DNA of 64,000 nucleotides, from positions 2,631,001 to 2,695,000 of the forward strand of contig NZ_CP092473.1 of NCBI RefSeq assembly GCF_014287515.2, in the 5' to 3' direction. The notes under the pieces were generated by a model, which searched no databases, was not told the DNA's origin, and saw only the letters and a program-made list of their open reading frames with translations. Positions 18,100-28,074 of this stretch are shown one piece after another. The DNA comes from Roseburia rectibacter (GTDB lineage: Bacteria; Bacillota; Clostridia; Lachnospirales; Lachnospiraceae). Every line of letters starts with the position of its first letter. Position 1 is the first letter of the stretch. The position numbers and the translations under genes are program-made.

Positions 18100-19029
18100 T
18101 TATTTGTAATCAAATTTCCCGTCGTTCTTTTCTTCTAAGGCTTTGATCATATGATAAGTAAACTCATTATACGGTGTAGGAATGCCTAACTCTCTCCCCA
18201 TACGAACGACTGCACCGGCAAACATATCTACCTCTGTGTGACGCTTTGCATCAAGATCCTGAAGCGTGGAATATCTAGCGCGGTCCATGACTTTGCTGCC
18301 AAAGGTTGAGGATGTATCCGATTTGTCAAAATCAATTCCTTTTGCCTTTGCGATCAGATCCACTTCCTCCCTGAGTCTGTCCCGCAAAAATGCCATATGT
18401 TCGCTGTCTTTATAGGCTCCGACGCCACAGCCAACCATAGCCTGCGCCTGATTATTTGGCACATTGAGCCGGAATTTGCTCCAGATTTCCGTAAGGATCA
18501 CATCAGTTGCCCTGTAATGAAGCCCTGTATCCACAAAAAGATCATTTAATGCTTCAACTCTCTCTGTCCCTCTGCTAAGATCTGCTTCCCCGTAGATAAT
18601 GCCGATCGTTGTCTCCGGCTCAAATTTTACATGGTTGCCATCTCTCTCCGATGCCACTTTGATCAGTGAATGTACGATTTTATCAGAAGAGATCACCTCT
18701 GAGATGATCTCCTCACTGTCCACGCCGTTCATCAAGCTGATAACGGTTGTTTTCTCTCCCACCACCGTCCGGATATCCTTTAATGCCGGGCGGAGTGCAT
18801 TGTATTTCATTGCTACGATCAAAAGATCTACGCCGTGTGCCTCCTCAGGTGTTTTTATGACTGGATCGTATCTTTTATCATTGATAAAAAATCCTTCTTT
18901 TTCATAACGTGCTCTGCGTTCTCCTGACGCAACCACACACAGATCAATATCTTTCTTTTGGGTAAGTCCCCAGATGATGTAGGAACCTACTGCTCCTGCT
19001 CCAAGTATTGCAACTGACTGATATTTCAT
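18100..19029 (-). CDS. panE: 2-dehydropantoate 2-reductase (ketopantoate reductase family)
   Basis: About 309 residues. The N-terminal Rossmann fold has the NADPH loop ILGAGAVGSY, and the C-terminal helical domain contains the WSKFRLNVPNNQAQAMVG region of the family's active-site helix (the family lysine-asparagine-rich segment). The reaction reduces 2-dehydropantoate to pantoate for coenzyme A synthesis, though close paralogues act on other 2-keto acids, so the symbol is tentative. The start at 19029 follows GGAG of the repeated leader; an upstream in-frame GTG at 19068 falls inside the leader hairpin. It lies 50 bases after the XRE regulator gene. Confidence 0.85.
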   Translation of the reverse strand: MKYQSVAILGAGAVGSYIIWGLTQKKDIDLCVVASGERRARYEKEGFFINDKRYDPVIKTPEEAHGVDLLIVAMKYNALRPALKDIRTVVGEKTTVISLMNGVDSEEIISEVISSDKIVHSLIKVASERDGNHVKFEPETTIGIIYGEADLSRGTERVEALNDLFVDTGLHYRATDVILTEIWSKFRLNVPNNQAQAMVGCGVGAYKDSEHMAFLRDRLREEVDLIAKAKGIDFDKSDTSSTFGSKVMDRARYSTLQDLDAKRHTEVDMFAGAVVRMGRELGIPTPYNEFTYHMIKALEEKNDGKFDYK

Positions 19030-19070
19030 TTTACTCCATTCCTGCGTGTGAAAAATCTTATTTTTCACAC
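19030..19070 (-). repeat. Hairpin leader element, copy 2 (before panE)
   Basis: An 11-bp stem (19046-19056 with 19060-19070, three-base loop), GTGTGAAAAAT and its complement, then CGCAGGAATGGAGTAAA before the ATG. The stem is identical to copy 6 at 53.3 kb. Confidence 0.8.
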
Positions 19071-19080
19071 TAGCCTGTTT

Positions 19081-20085
19081 TCATTCTATTTTTTTCTTTT
19101 CATTTTGCATGACCGCACGGAAAATACCTGATGCTGCAGCGAAAAGTACCCCTGCCACCGGCCAGATGATCCATGTAAAATCCCAACGCATTGTCCAGAA
19201 ACTCCATCCCAGATAAATTGCAGTGGCAATACACCAGTACGCTCCGCTAAATGCATCTAACTTCTTTTTCAGTTTCTTTTCTGAAATAGTATAATCTCCC
19301 TCCTGCAAAAGAATATCATAACTTCCTTTTATTATACCGACACGGATTATCATATACACGCCACATGCTACCAGAATTAAAAGCAGCGATACAAAGCTGG
19401 TACATACAGCATCCGGTGCATCCATACATGCTGCCACCAAAAGCGGGATTGCCGCAACGATGCAGAGCACCACGCCAACGGCGATTCCTCTGGTAAATGT
19501 TCCCTCATAATTTTTTAATTTTTCCTTTGCAAGCCCTTCTACCCCATAGGCGGTTTCAAAACATTCGTTTTCCAGAAACTCGAATCTTTTTGTCTGCATA
19601 CCGCAGAAAATAAATGTAAATACCGCTGCAGCCACAAATCCAAGCAGGCATACCAGTCCAACCGATGCAGCCACACCCTCGGAAATATTTCCAATCTGCG
19701 CCTCCGATAATCCTGCCAAAAATATCAGAACTGACGGACTGACGATACAGGCTGCAACTGCAGCTGCGATCTTCGGTGCATTTTTCTTCCGGACTTCCAT
19801 AAAATCATTTGCATCTTCCACCGAAACCTTTTTTAATGGAAAATCTTTGTCGGAAGGTTCCACTCCCTCAATGGGCTGCGGTGTCTCACATTCATCTTTT
19901 AAAAGGTAGTCTGTACTCACCCCAAAAATCTCTGACAGCTGGATCACCCTCTGCAGATCCGGTATTGACTGGGCACTCTCCCATTTTGACACCGCCTGTC
20001 TGGAGACGGAAAGTTTCTCTGCCAGTTCTTCCTGCGACCATCCGTTCTTTTTTCGCTCTTCCATAATTTTTTCAGCTAAAATCAT
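19081..20085 (-). CDS. XRE-family transcriptional regulator with C-terminal membrane domain
   Basis: A 334-residue protein. Residues 1-65 are a Cro/C1-type helix-turn-helix ([21 protein letters not shown], a very typical recognition helix), followed by a charged linker and, from about residue 105, five to six hydrophobic helices. Such anchored regulators are common in Firmicutes and often sense membrane or cell-envelope states; the target genes are unknown. It is followed by panE after 50 bases, with a hairpin leader between them. No own operator was recognised in the 170-base upstream gap, which otherwise holds only two TTGACA-like boxes without a convincing -10. Confidence 0.87.
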   Translation of the reverse strand: MILAEKIMEERKKNGWSQEELAEKLSVSRQAVSKWESAQSIPDLQRVIQLSEIFGVSTDYLLKDECETPQPIEGVEPSDKDFPLKKVSVEDANDFMEVRKKNAPKIAAAVAACIVSPSVLIFLAGLSEAQIGNISEGVAASVGLVCLLGFVAAAVFTFIFCGMQTKRFEFLENECFETAYGVEGLAKEKLKNYEGTFTRGIAVGVVLCIVAAIPLLVAACMDAPDAVCTSFVSLLLILVACGVYMIIRVGIIKGSYDILLQEGDYTISEKKLKKKLDAFSGAYWCIATAIYLGWSFWTMRWDFTWIIWPVAGVLFAAASGIFRAVMQNEKKKIE

Positions 20086-20257
20086 AACTCATCCTCTTTT
20101 CTTTTTCAATGATGTGATCTTTGTTACGCCTCCATCATACCCATTTTGACCGGTTGCAGGCTACCAAATGTGCCTGTCAATCTGTCAATTGATGGTTGCA
20201 ATTCCCGCAATTTAGGCATTTTCCTGTATTTTTTGATCCAGGAACTTTTTATCACTC

Positions 20258-22936
20258 TCACAAACGACCGCCCACTGCAAATTTAGAAAAGCTCTTTGTT
20301 GTAAAGTTCACTGTCTGTTTCTTAGAATCATAATAAGATTTTGAAATCTTTTTGACATTTCCTTTTTTGTTGATGGTGTACGCAAAAAGATCTTTCTTTT
20401 TTTCTTTCTTAGAAATCTTATAATGGATCTTTACGGTAACCTTTCCCTTTTTCAATTTTCCTAACGTTTTTTTCTTTGCACCTGTAACCGAAATTTCATA
20501 CATTGGACGTTTTTTGACAATTTTACCTGCCTTTGAAGAAAGAATGCGTTTATCTAATTTCTTAACATGAAAATACACATCTGAATTCATCTGTTTTTTT
20601 ATTTCTTTTAAGGCATTGCGGTCCATCGTAATTATAACGTTTCCATATTCCAGTTGCAGTGCTTTTGCCTCATTGTCAATAAGACGATTCAACGTTGACT
20701 TACTAACCTTTAAAACCTGCTTTTTCCCTTTCCTGGACTTACATTTTATTCTGACCGTCTTATTTTTTATCTTTTTATCCGGTGTTGGTTTTTCTGTTGT
20801 CGGTTCTTCCGGTGCTGGTTTTTGTGGTGTCGGTTTTTGTGGTGTCGGTTTTTCCGTCGTCGGTTCTTCCGGTTCTTCCGGTGCTTCTAAAGCACCACTT
20901 CCAGTCTGTGTTTTCTTTTCTTTCACAATAACCTGACAGGCAGCTTCACTCCCTGCATAGTTTTTATTGCCATTATATTTTGCGGTAAAAGAATATGTCT
21001 TTGTCTTGTTCGGAAGTGATACCGTCCACTGATCATTTTCCTTCTTAACCAGTGTAATGCTGGAATCATTGCAAGTAATATCCACCGGTTCATCTGCGCT
21101 GATTCCCTGTTTTATAACTTTAAGTGTTACGCTGCCAGCACCCTCTGATCCTGCGGGCGTTGCAAGAAGCTTTAGTTCTGTAACAGCCTTTGTAATTTCC
21201 AAAAATGCCTGCCCATAACAGGATTTTGCAGAATCAGAAGATGCTTCAAAATAAATTGTATATTTACCTGCGTCTGTATAAGCCGGAAGTTCTTCTATTG
21301 TATAAGGTCCGTCCTCCTTCATACTGTATCGAAGATTCACACCCTCCCCTGGTCTAATGTCAAATGTATGCCTGTTTGAATCATACGGCACTGTAACCGG
21401 TCTTGTCGTACACTCTGCTATCTCCTGATCTTCGTCTCCGGAGGAATCATTGTTCTCCTGATAATAATAAACAATGTCCATGCTGTCTTCCGTGATCGTT
21501 ATCTTATCCTGATCCACACTGTTTCCCACACAGGCATAACCGGATAACTCAGGATTTCTTAAGGTATATGTAGAATTGCGTGGTACATGGACAATCGATG
21601 CTTTTGTATTCGGAATATCTGTTTCTGTTCCGTCTTCGTTCTTTAACCGGTAATGAATGTTGACGGTACTCCATGCCTGATTACCTGTTTTATCTGTCGC
21701 TAAAACTTCCTGTGTATCCATGTCCACGATTTTTCCATCCAGTCTGTCACCGTTTGTCAGACCATACACATCATTAAGTACAACGGAAAGAGACTCTCTT
21801 GCAGCATCCGGGTCATAGAAATTTGTAAGGGCTTGGATGGTAAATTCTTTTTCTGCACTATATTTTACCGTTATTCCATCTGCGCCGATAATGCGAAAAC
21901 TCATCTTAAGATGCTGTTCTTTATTCACCATATTTTGTACAACCGTGCGAAATTCCAAATCATGATCATTGGCTTTTGTGATATTAGACTCGGTAATTCT
22001 GTATTTTTCACTGTCTCTGTCAAGTGTCGCGGTTTTGTTATGAGGAATAGAAACTTCAGGATCACTGATATAAAGAGCCGCCGGTTTACTGACATAATCC
22101 GTGTTATTCAGCTTTCTTGCCAGTTCCATTTTGCAGACCTCACAAAACGGCTGTCCGAGCCACCGCATCATACATTCACGACTGGGCGCAAATGCGGTAT
22201 CCGTTCCCGCATTCGTGATTCCGATCCCGCGAAATCCTAACATTTTGCTCCATTTGATTTTCTCCGGATCAGTAGTGTCGGACATATTTGGTTTGTTGGT
22301 ATATCTCTCATATTCATCGCCGAGTCCGCCTATACTATGGGCAGTCTCGTGAGCCATAACCATTCCATCACTATTATCCTCAGAATTTGTAGAAAAAGAA
22401 AATAATGGATTTACTGATGCACCATAGCTTCCTGTATCATTACAAAGTATATGAATCGTTCCAACATTTGCGCCTTCATCCAGATAATTTTCTTCCAGTT
22501 CCGTTCTTAACGCTTTCGCCCTTTCATCCCCGCCATTGGTAAATCCGGCTGCCTTTCCATATACTTTGACATGAAAATATGTATCCGGACTCTTGCCGCC
22601 ATACACTCCAATGCCTGACTCGTTAGAAACTGCCTGCACAGCGTAAATATTAATACGGTCAGAATATTCCCTATATGGTGACCATGTCAGCATTCCACGC
22701 GCCTTTTGAGTGGCATCTTCCAAAAACTGATCCTGCTGACCGGCGGTATATCCATCTCCCATGATCACGATCACAAAGTTTTCTTTATCATCACCAGTCT
22801 TATGAATTACCTGAACCGGAAATGTGGTTTTGGATTTTTCTGTATTTTTTGCCATTACTGTTTGTGGCAAAAGCAGCAGTAACAATAACATCATATAGAT
22901 ACATACTGCTTGTATTCGTTTTGTTTTTCTTTTCAT
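20258..22936 (-). CDS. Secreted M64 (IgA-peptidase-like) metallopeptidase with repeat-rich C-terminus
   Basis: About 892 residues. A lysine-rich start and a long hydrophobic stretch ending in a signal-peptidase site (TVMAKN) direct secretion. The catalytic domain (to about residue 300) begins with the M64 pattern VIVIMGDGYTAGQ and carries the zinc motif HETAHSIGGLGDEY at about residues 196-209. Later parts include bacterial repeat-type domains (a stretch ending in YYYQENNDSSG, an MBG-like AGKYTIYFEA stretch), a proline-rich TTEKPTPQKP-type linker and a basic C-terminal domain. No LPXTG or membrane anchor is visible. The ATG at 22936 has AAAGGTG before it. M64 is the family of Clostridium ramosum IgA protease; substrate specificity here is unknown. 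It follows hsdR by about 50 bases. Confidence 0.87.
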   Translation of the reverse strand: MKRKTKRIQAVCIYMMLLLLLLLPQTVMAKNTEKSKTTFPVQVIHKTGDDKENFVIVIMGDGYTAGQQDQFLEDATQKARGMLTWSPYREYSDRINIYAVQAVSNESGIGVYGGKSPDTYFHVKVYGKAAGFTNGGDERAKALRTELEENYLDEGANVGTIHILCNDTGSYGASVNPLFSFSTNSEDNSDGMVMAHETAHSIGGLGDEYERYTNKPNMSDTTDPEKIKWSKMLGFRGIGITNAGTDTAFAPSRECMMRWLGQPFCEVCKMELARKLNNTDYVSKPAALYISDPEVSIPHNKTATLDRDSEKYRITESNITKANDHDLEFRTVVQNMVNKEQHLKMSFRIIGADGITVKYSAEKEFTIQALTNFYDPDAARESLSVVLNDVYGLTNGDRLDGKIVDMDTQEVLATDKTGNQAWSTVNIHYRLKNEDGTETDIPNTKASIVHVPRNSTYTLRNPELSGYACVGNSVDQDKITITEDSMDIVYYYQENNDSSGDEDQEIAECTTRPVTVPYDSNRHTFDIRPGEGVNLRYSMKEDGPYTIEELPAYTDAGKYTIYFEASSDSAKSCYGQAFLEITKAVTELKLLATPAGSEGAGSVTLKVIKQGISADEPVDITCNDSSITLVKKENDQWTVSLPNKTKTYSFTAKYNGNKNYAGSEAACQVIVKEKKTQTGSGALEAPEEPEEPTTEKPTPQKPTPQKPAPEEPTTEKPTPDKKIKNKTVRIKCKSRKGKKQVLKVSKSTLNRLIDNEAKALQLEYGNVIITMDRNALKEIKKQMNSDVYFHVKKLDKRILSSKAGKIVKKRPMYEISVTGAKKKTLGKLKKGKVTVKIHYKISKKEKKKDLFAYTINKKGNVKKISKSYYDSKKQTVNFTTKSFSKFAVGGRL
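20785..20885 (-). repeat. Proline-threonine-lysine coding repeats in the M64 peptidase
   Basis: Imperfect 12- to 24-base repeats encode alternating EEPTTEKPTP and PQKPTPQKPAP units, a flexible extracellular linker. Such runs are prone to slippage and length variation. Confidence 0.8.
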
Positions 22937-22983
22937 GTACTTCACCTTTTGTTGAATAAGTTTTCTCTTTGCCAGCAGATTTT

Positions 22984-25900
22984 TTACGCAGTTTCCTCGG
23001 AATTGCGCTTGATGCTGTCCACAATGCTCATAATCTTTCTTGCCGAATCCATATCATCTTTAAACAAAGCTGTGATACTGCCCGCCGACCGGAACGGTTC
23101 GTCCATCAGTACCCTGTTGTCATCAATATTTCCATTTGCAACAATATAATCAACGATCAGCCTTACAAACCGGATCTGATTTACATTTAAACGCTCTTCT
23201 GTCAGGAATTCACTAAATGCTTCATTGACTGCTTCCCTGTCAACTCCTACAATCTGCCGTACCAGACGTCCCACCGGCGTATCTCCATACTCTTTTTCAT
23301 AATCTGCTTTTGTTCCCAGTTCTTTCCAGAGAATTTCTTCTAACTCTTTTAAATCAGCCTCTGTAAGTCTTTTATTATGTCTCAGTTTAAATACTGAAAT
23401 TTTACCCTTGTGATCCCGAAGGTAAAACTCTACTTTTTTCCGGTAATTTTTCAGATCCACGCTGGCATAAATGGGTTCCCCTTCTTTCCTATCTGTGATC
23501 TCATCCGTAAAATCGGTATAATAAATTCTTCTTCCTGCACGTTCCAGATATTGAAGCAGATCCCGCAAAGCCTCCCTCACTTTGTCTAATTCTACAACCG
23601 TTACATCATCCCAGAAATTTGTCTCCTGAACTTTTGCAATCATTTCTTTTTTTGCTGCGACCTGCGGAAGCCGATATACTTTCGAGAGCTGTTCGGCTGT
23701 TGTCATCACAATTTGAATTGGTTTCTGGACGCTTTTGCTCTGTAATAATCCCAGATCAATGCTGTAAATCAGATAATCAAATCTCCGGGCAAGTTCATTT
23801 TCTTTTTTGGGTTTCATTAACGGTGCGATATGTTCTTTAATCTCGGATATTTCAATCGTCTCTAACTGATTCCAACTTGACAGCTTCCGAAACATCTCTA
23901 CATATCTGAGATGCCTTTTTACCACAAAGCTGTCATCATTTAATTCTATCACTGCCTGATTCAGCCCCATTACCAGCTCTTTTCGGTACACTGCATAATC
24001 CGCATCCATGACATACTGTGATGCCTGCAGTTCCCTGCATATCTGTGCCTTTGCATTATATATTTTTTCACAAAGTGATTCCTGAATTCCATTCTCAGAA
24101 CCATTTTTATTCACCCGAAAGTATTCAAAATTATTACAGAAGTCAAAAATCAGAAAACGCTCTTTATCCATTCCCTCGCCCAGCAGATCTTTGCATAAAC
24201 GCGTTCCTCTTCCTATCATCTGCCAGAACTTTGCATAACTGCGCACCTTTTTAAAAAATACAAGGTTTAAAATCTCCGGAACATCAATTCCCGTATCCAG
24301 CATATCCACAGATACTGCAATCTGCGGCATTCGTTCTTTTGTGCCAAAATCATCAATCAGTGTATCTGCATATTTGATGCTATAATCGACCTGTTTGATA
24401 AAATCTCCACCATATTCCGGAAATAACGTGTTAAAACGCTCCACAATCTTTTTCGCATGAGGAGTGTTTTTTGCAAAAATAATCGTTTTTCCAATTTTAT
24501 CCCCACCTTCGATCTTTAACCCCTTCTCCATCAGCTCTTTTAACACCAGATCGATCGTGTCGTCATTAAAGAGCCATGTATTAACTGCAGTATTGGAAAT
24601 ATCCTCCTCCACCGTCTCTTCATCTTTGAAAGTTTCCTCAAACTTCTCTTTCTCTTCCTCAGACAACTCATTATAATGGATGCCTTCTTCCATGATCTTC
24701 GTTTTGTATTCCAATGTCGAATAAGTGACCAAATATCCCTCTTCTACCGCCTTTTCTAATTCATAAGCAAATGTCGGGACGCCGCGTTCAAGATCAAATA
24801 CCCCGTATGTATTTTTATCAATTTCATTTTTCGGCGTTGCCGTCATGCCAAGAAGCATTGCATCAAAATATTCAAAAATTTCCTGGTATTTTTTGTAAAT
24901 ACTGCGGTGCACCTCATCACAGATGATCAGGTCAAAATATCCCGGTGTAAACAAACGATCCCCATATTTATTTTTCGTCTCATCAATTGCATTCATCATG
25001 GTAGGATAAGTGGAAAAAATCATGCGGCAGGCTTCCGGATCATCTTTTCCTTCTACCAGGTTACAGCAGGATAAATCATCCAGCAAATTTGTATAACTGT
25101 TCTTCGCCTGCTTTACCAACGCCGTCCGGTCTGCAAGGAACAAAATATTTTTTACATAATTATGTTTCCGCAGCACATCCACAATACTGATGCTGACTCT
25201 GGTTTTTCCAGAACCGGTAGCCTGCACGATCAGCATCTTCCGATGCTTTTTTTCAATTGCATCACAGACTGCTGTTACCGCTTCTTTCTGATAAGGACGG
25301 TTTGTAATATCATCCCGAATTTCAATGTTTTCCAACGGAATTCTTAACTTTCTTCTGTCTATCTCAATCTGTAATTCTTCCTGCGTAAAGAACCCGGATA
25401 CCTCGCGCCTTGGATATCCCTCATTATCATTTGTATAAAAAATTTCGAATCCATTTGTGGTAAAAATCAGTGGACGCTGCTTATACTGATTTTGCAGACA
25501 GTCCGCATATAATTTTGCCTGCTGGCTTCCAACGATTGGATCTGCCGATGCTTTTTTTGCCTCTACCACTGCCAACGGCAAATGGTCTTTTCCCCATAAA
25601 ACATAATCCACAAAGCCATTTCCTGAGGCATTGGGCATACCGGTAACCGGTTCCTCCTCCGTACAATTCCGTCCCATAATCCATCCTGCTCTCTGTAATT
25701 CCACATCGATATATCTCTTTCGCGTCTCTGCCTCGCTGATCTCATCTACATGGAACTCTCTGGTCTGGCTGTGAAGTGTACGCTGTGCCTGCATCTGTTT
25801 TCGCAGCTGCTCATTTTCCCTGCAAATTTCTTCTAATTTTTTATCTTTGCTGGACAGACTCTCATATAAACGTCTTAACTCCTCCGCTTTTACCCTTTTT

Positions 25901-26334
25901 TCATCCCCGGATGGCAGTATAGACTCATCAAAAAAACGTTCCGTATATTCTTTCGAATAGGAATAATCAATCCAGTCACAAAATTCAAACAGATCACGCA
26001 GGGCTATGACTGCCTCATCTCTTTTGATATTACTGTTCGTATGGACTGCGACATTTCCAAGATGGATTGTATATTTCAGCATCGGAAACAGTCTTGGTTC
26101 AATGATGCTGCGAAATGTAGGCTCATGGATCAGACTCGACACATTATCCCGATACGGAAGTGTCAGTTCCGCATCATAGGAAAACACAAATCGAACCGCG
26201 AGTTCTAACGCTCTTCTGGAGAGAATCGCACATGTCGCAGGCGATATGCTGATGCTCTTTTCTGCCTCTATCGCCTGTTTTGCAAAATCGGAATACTCTT
26301 CTTTTTCTAAAAGATAATCAAAATTAGTTTCCAT
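22984..26334 (-). CDS. hsdR: Type I restriction enzyme R subunit
   Basis: A 1116-residue motor-nuclease subunit. Residues 1-140 are a DUF4145-like helical domain, then a short coiled coil (150-190). The HsdR N-terminal nuclease is seen with FVDYVLWGKD (Asp243) and VVEAKK (Glu258, Lys260), a PD-(D/E)XK arrangement. Superfamily 2 helicase motifs follow: ATGSGKT (372-378), DEVHRS (473-478), TATPK, and the C-terminal EcoEI-type domain. It translocates DNA and cuts unmethylated targets in complex with HsdM and HsdS. AGGAG lies eight bases before the ATG. It follows hsdS, but no hsdM gene exists in the window except a 35-residue scrap at 31.8 kb. Confidence 0.94.
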   Translation of the reverse strand: METNFDYLLEKEEYSDFAKQAIEAEKSISISPATCAILSRRALELAVRFVFSYDAELTLPYRDNVSSLIHEPTFRSIIEPRLFPMLKYTIHLGNVAVHTNSNIKRDEAVIALRDLFEFCDWIDYSYSKEYTERFFDESILPSGDEKRVKAEELRRLYESLSSKDKKLEEICRENEQLRKQMQAQRTLHSQTREFHVDEISEAETRKRYIDVELQRAGWIMGRNCTEEEPVTGMPNASGNGFVDYVLWGKDHLPLAVVEAKKASADPIVGSQQAKLYADCLQNQYKQRPLIFTTNGFEIFYTNDNEGYPRREVSGFFTQEELQIEIDRRKLRIPLENIEIRDDITNRPYQKEAVTAVCDAIEKKHRKMLIVQATGSGKTRVSISIVDVLRKHNYVKNILFLADRTALVKQAKNSYTNLLDDLSCCNLVEGKDDPEACRMIFSTYPTMMNAIDETKNKYGDRLFTPGYFDLIICDEVHRSIYKKYQEIFEYFDAMLLGMTATPKNEIDKNTYGVFDLERGVPTFAYELEKAVEEGYLVTYSTLEYKTKIMEEGIHYNELSEEEKEKFEETFKDEETVEEDISNTAVNTWLFNDDTIDLVLKELMEKGLKIEGGDKIGKTIIFAKNTPHAKKIVERFNTLFPEYGGDFIKQVDYSIKYADTLIDDFGTKERMPQIAVSVDMLDTGIDVPEILNLVFFKKVRSYAKFWQMIGRGTRLCKDLLGEGMDKERFLIFDFCNNFEYFRVNKNGSENGIQESLCEKIYNAKAQICRELQASQYVMDADYAVYRKELVMGLNQAVIELNDDSFVVKRHLRYVEMFRKLSSWNQLETIEISEIKEHIAPLMKPKKENELARRFDYLIYSIDLGLLQSKSVQKPIQIVMTTAEQLSKVYRLPQVAAKKEMIAKVQETNFWDDVTVVELDKVREALRDLLQYLERAGRRIYYTDFTDEITDRKEGEPIYASVDLKNYRKKVEFYLRDHKGKISVFKLRHNKRLTEADLKELEEILWKELGTKADYEKEYGDTPVGRLVRQIVGVDREAVNEAFSEFLTEERLNVNQIRFVRLIVDYIVANGNIDDNRVLMDEPFRSAGSITALFKDDMDSARKIMSIVDSIKRNSEETA

Positions 26335-26426
26335 GGCTGATGCTCCTTTTTCTTGTGTGGATAGTGATTAAGTCCTTTTTCGTTTATTTATTGTTGGATG
26401 ATGATGTTAGTATTACAATTTTAATA

Positions 26427-27515
26427 TCAAGCAGCGAGAGTGGTTTGTGGGGAGGTTGCAAGTTTCAATTTGTTGACTTGTTTGTGAAACTCAATAAACT
26501 GCATCTGTATATCCATCGGTGGTAATAATAAAGGCATAGTTTCTATTCTAAAAATAGCCAACTTAGGTACACCAACAGACATTTTTCTCTCGTTAATGTA
26601 ATCCTGAATACCTGGGGAATTAATGTAATGAGCAAAAAAAACGCCATCTATGACCTTCTCTGTTTTAGGAACTAACTTAACTGCATTTTCAGTCAAATTT
26701 GCACCATCATACTTTTCTGGAATAACTCCCGCCATACCAAGATTTACACCAACATTAGTCAAATAAATATCGCCACTTTTGACCGTATATCTTTTGATAT
26801 GCTCATACACTTCTTCATCAATATAATGAATATCATCATCAAGAATAGTCTCGTTTTTCATATCTGTTGCTCTCAGATATGGATGAGCAGTTGCATCATC
26901 AGCATATCCCATACCTTTAGGAATACGCTTACCACCTTTAACTTCATAATAGTCGGATATAATACCCGCATTCCATCCCTTATCGTTAAGTTTTGGATCA
27001 CCAAACATCTCGACAAATCGGGCTTGGATGAGGTTGTCTAATATTTCCAATTCCAGTTGCCGCAGTTTCTTTATTTTTACTATTCGATTCAATTCATCAA
27101 CAATATGTGATTGCTCTTCTAATGTTCGTAAAGGAATTTTCATTTTGCACATTGCAGCTTGCGTTAATTTCTGTCTCGTTGCACCATTTATCATTCCATC
27201 AACCTTATAAAACATAAGTGAATAACATAAGTAATCTACATTTAATCCCACCTTTGGTTTTAATACATGAGCATGATTATTAACCCAACATTTTCCAGAA
27301 ACTCTATAAGCAATAGGTCTCTCTTTTGAACCAAAGTTTCCACCATCCTCAGCTAGTAAAACAAGTTCATCATCAAAAATGTAATCAGCAACATAGTCTT
27401 GAATACCATTTGCTCCATAATAAGGATATTCTCCCTCTTCTCTATCCGATGCTGTAATAGGTACTCTCATTGAATCAAGTATTTCACAACAATCTTCCAC
27501 ATACATCATTTCCAT
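26427..27515 (-). CDS. hsdS: Type I restriction enzyme specificity subunit with an altered C-terminus
   Basis: A 362-residue protein with two target-recognition domains (about 1-150 and 175-340) separated by a helical conserved region (EEQSHIVDELNRIVKIKKLR, then LDNLIQARFVEMFGDP). It determines the DNA sequence recognised by the complex. HsdS proteins of this kind normally end with a tail of the form VQKSLDETQ...LMQKYFG; here the protein stops after KQVNKLK with an unrelated LATSPQTTLAA. That missing tail is found in the same strand at 31639-31711, joined to the start of hsdM. GGAGG lies ten bases before the ATG. Without a local hsdM its activity is uncertain. Codon use is AT-rich like the rest of the island. 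Confidence 0.88.
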   Translation of the reverse strand: MEMMYVEDCCEILDSMRVPITASDREEGEYPYYGANGIQDYVADYIFDDELVLLAEDGGNFGSKERPIAYRVSGKCWVNNHAHVLKPKVGLNVDYLCYSLMFYKVDGMINGATRQKLTQAAMCKMKIPLRTLEEQSHIVDELNRIVKIKKLRQLELEILDNLIQARFVEMFGDPKLNDKGWNAGIISDYYEVKGGKRIPKGMGYADDATAHPYLRATDMKNETILDDDIHYIDEEVYEHIKRYTVKSGDIYLTNVGVNLGMAGVIPEKYDGANLTENAVKLVPKTEKVIDGVFFAHYINSPGIQDYINERKMSVGVPKLAIFRIETMPLLLPPMDIQMQFIEFHKQVNKLKLATSPQTTLAA

Positions 27516-27532
27516 CTACATCATTCCTCCGC

Positions 27533-27548
27533 GGGCTGTTCGCAGCCC
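27533..27548. other. Small GC-rich hairpin before hsdS
   Basis: GGGCTG and CAGCCC pair around a TTCG tetraloop (CGAA on the gene strand), about 18 bases upstream of the hsdS start and directly before its ribosome-binding site. It could dampen hsdS translation. No T-run, so not a terminator. Confidence 0.4.
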
Positions 27549-27603
27549 TGCAAATCCGAATTTATGGGATCAGATTGTGAGATAAAATACCTTATTTACT
27601 CCC

Positions 27604-28074
27604 TTAAAAACCGCCATTCTGATATGCTCTGGCAATAATATAGGATGGCTCGTAATATGCGCTACAATTATAATTATCTATTATATCACAAATATCATTA
27701 TTATAAACCCTGCATATTCCATCAACATAATTTTCATTCCAAAGAGCCGTATCGACAATCAAACGCTGATATACTTTTCCCATCTGCATTGCCGATGGGA
27801 TCTGTCTCACTAATTCTTTATTCACATCCGCAATATCAAAATCGCCTTTTTTTAACTGATAAGCTGCAATCCAGTCATCCTCTACATCTTTTGGATTTTC
27901 TGCATGAAGTACATTTGCCACACTAATCAAGTGGTATAATTCATCTTTTCCGATCCTATTTACAACATAACGGTTCTTTTGATGAATTTTTCTTGCCACC
28001 CGTTCAATCATATAACATATAAAATATAAATCATTCTTTTGAATTTCTTCATCTGGAAAATACTTATTTGTCAT
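27604..28074 (-). CDS. DUF3791-like partner protein, copy A
   Basis: A 156-residue protein whose first half (NDLYFICYMIERVARKIHQK, then LISVANVLHAENPKDVEDDW) fits the DUF3791 pattern, ending in the typical VLHxE/T element. The second half (MGKVYQRLIVDTA, DIIDNYNCSAYYEPSYIIARA) is shared with copy B at 30.7 kb. Its start overlaps the stop of the DUF3990 gene by four bases (ATGA), so the two are translationally coupled. The pairing of a DUF3990 and a DUF3791 protein suggests a toxin-antitoxin or modifier pair (inference); no member of the pair has a function that I can name from sequence. Confidence 0.7.
   Translation of the reverse strand: MTNKYFPDEEIQKNDLYFICYMIERVARKIHQKNRYVVNRIGKDELYHLISVANVLHAENPKDVEDDWIAAYQLKKGDFDIADVNKELVRQIPSAMQMGKVYQRLIVDTALWNENYVDGICRVYNNDICDIIDNYNCSAYYEPSYIIARAYQNGGF

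Noticed and set aside
19046..19070. GTGTGAAAAAT hairpins considered as intrinsic terminators
   Set aside because: No T-run follows; the stems sit just before ribosome-binding sites rather than after genes.
20785..20885. Regular short repeats considered as a CRISPR array
   Set aside because: They are in-frame proline-rich coding repeats inside the M64 peptidase, with no unique spacers and no cas genes.
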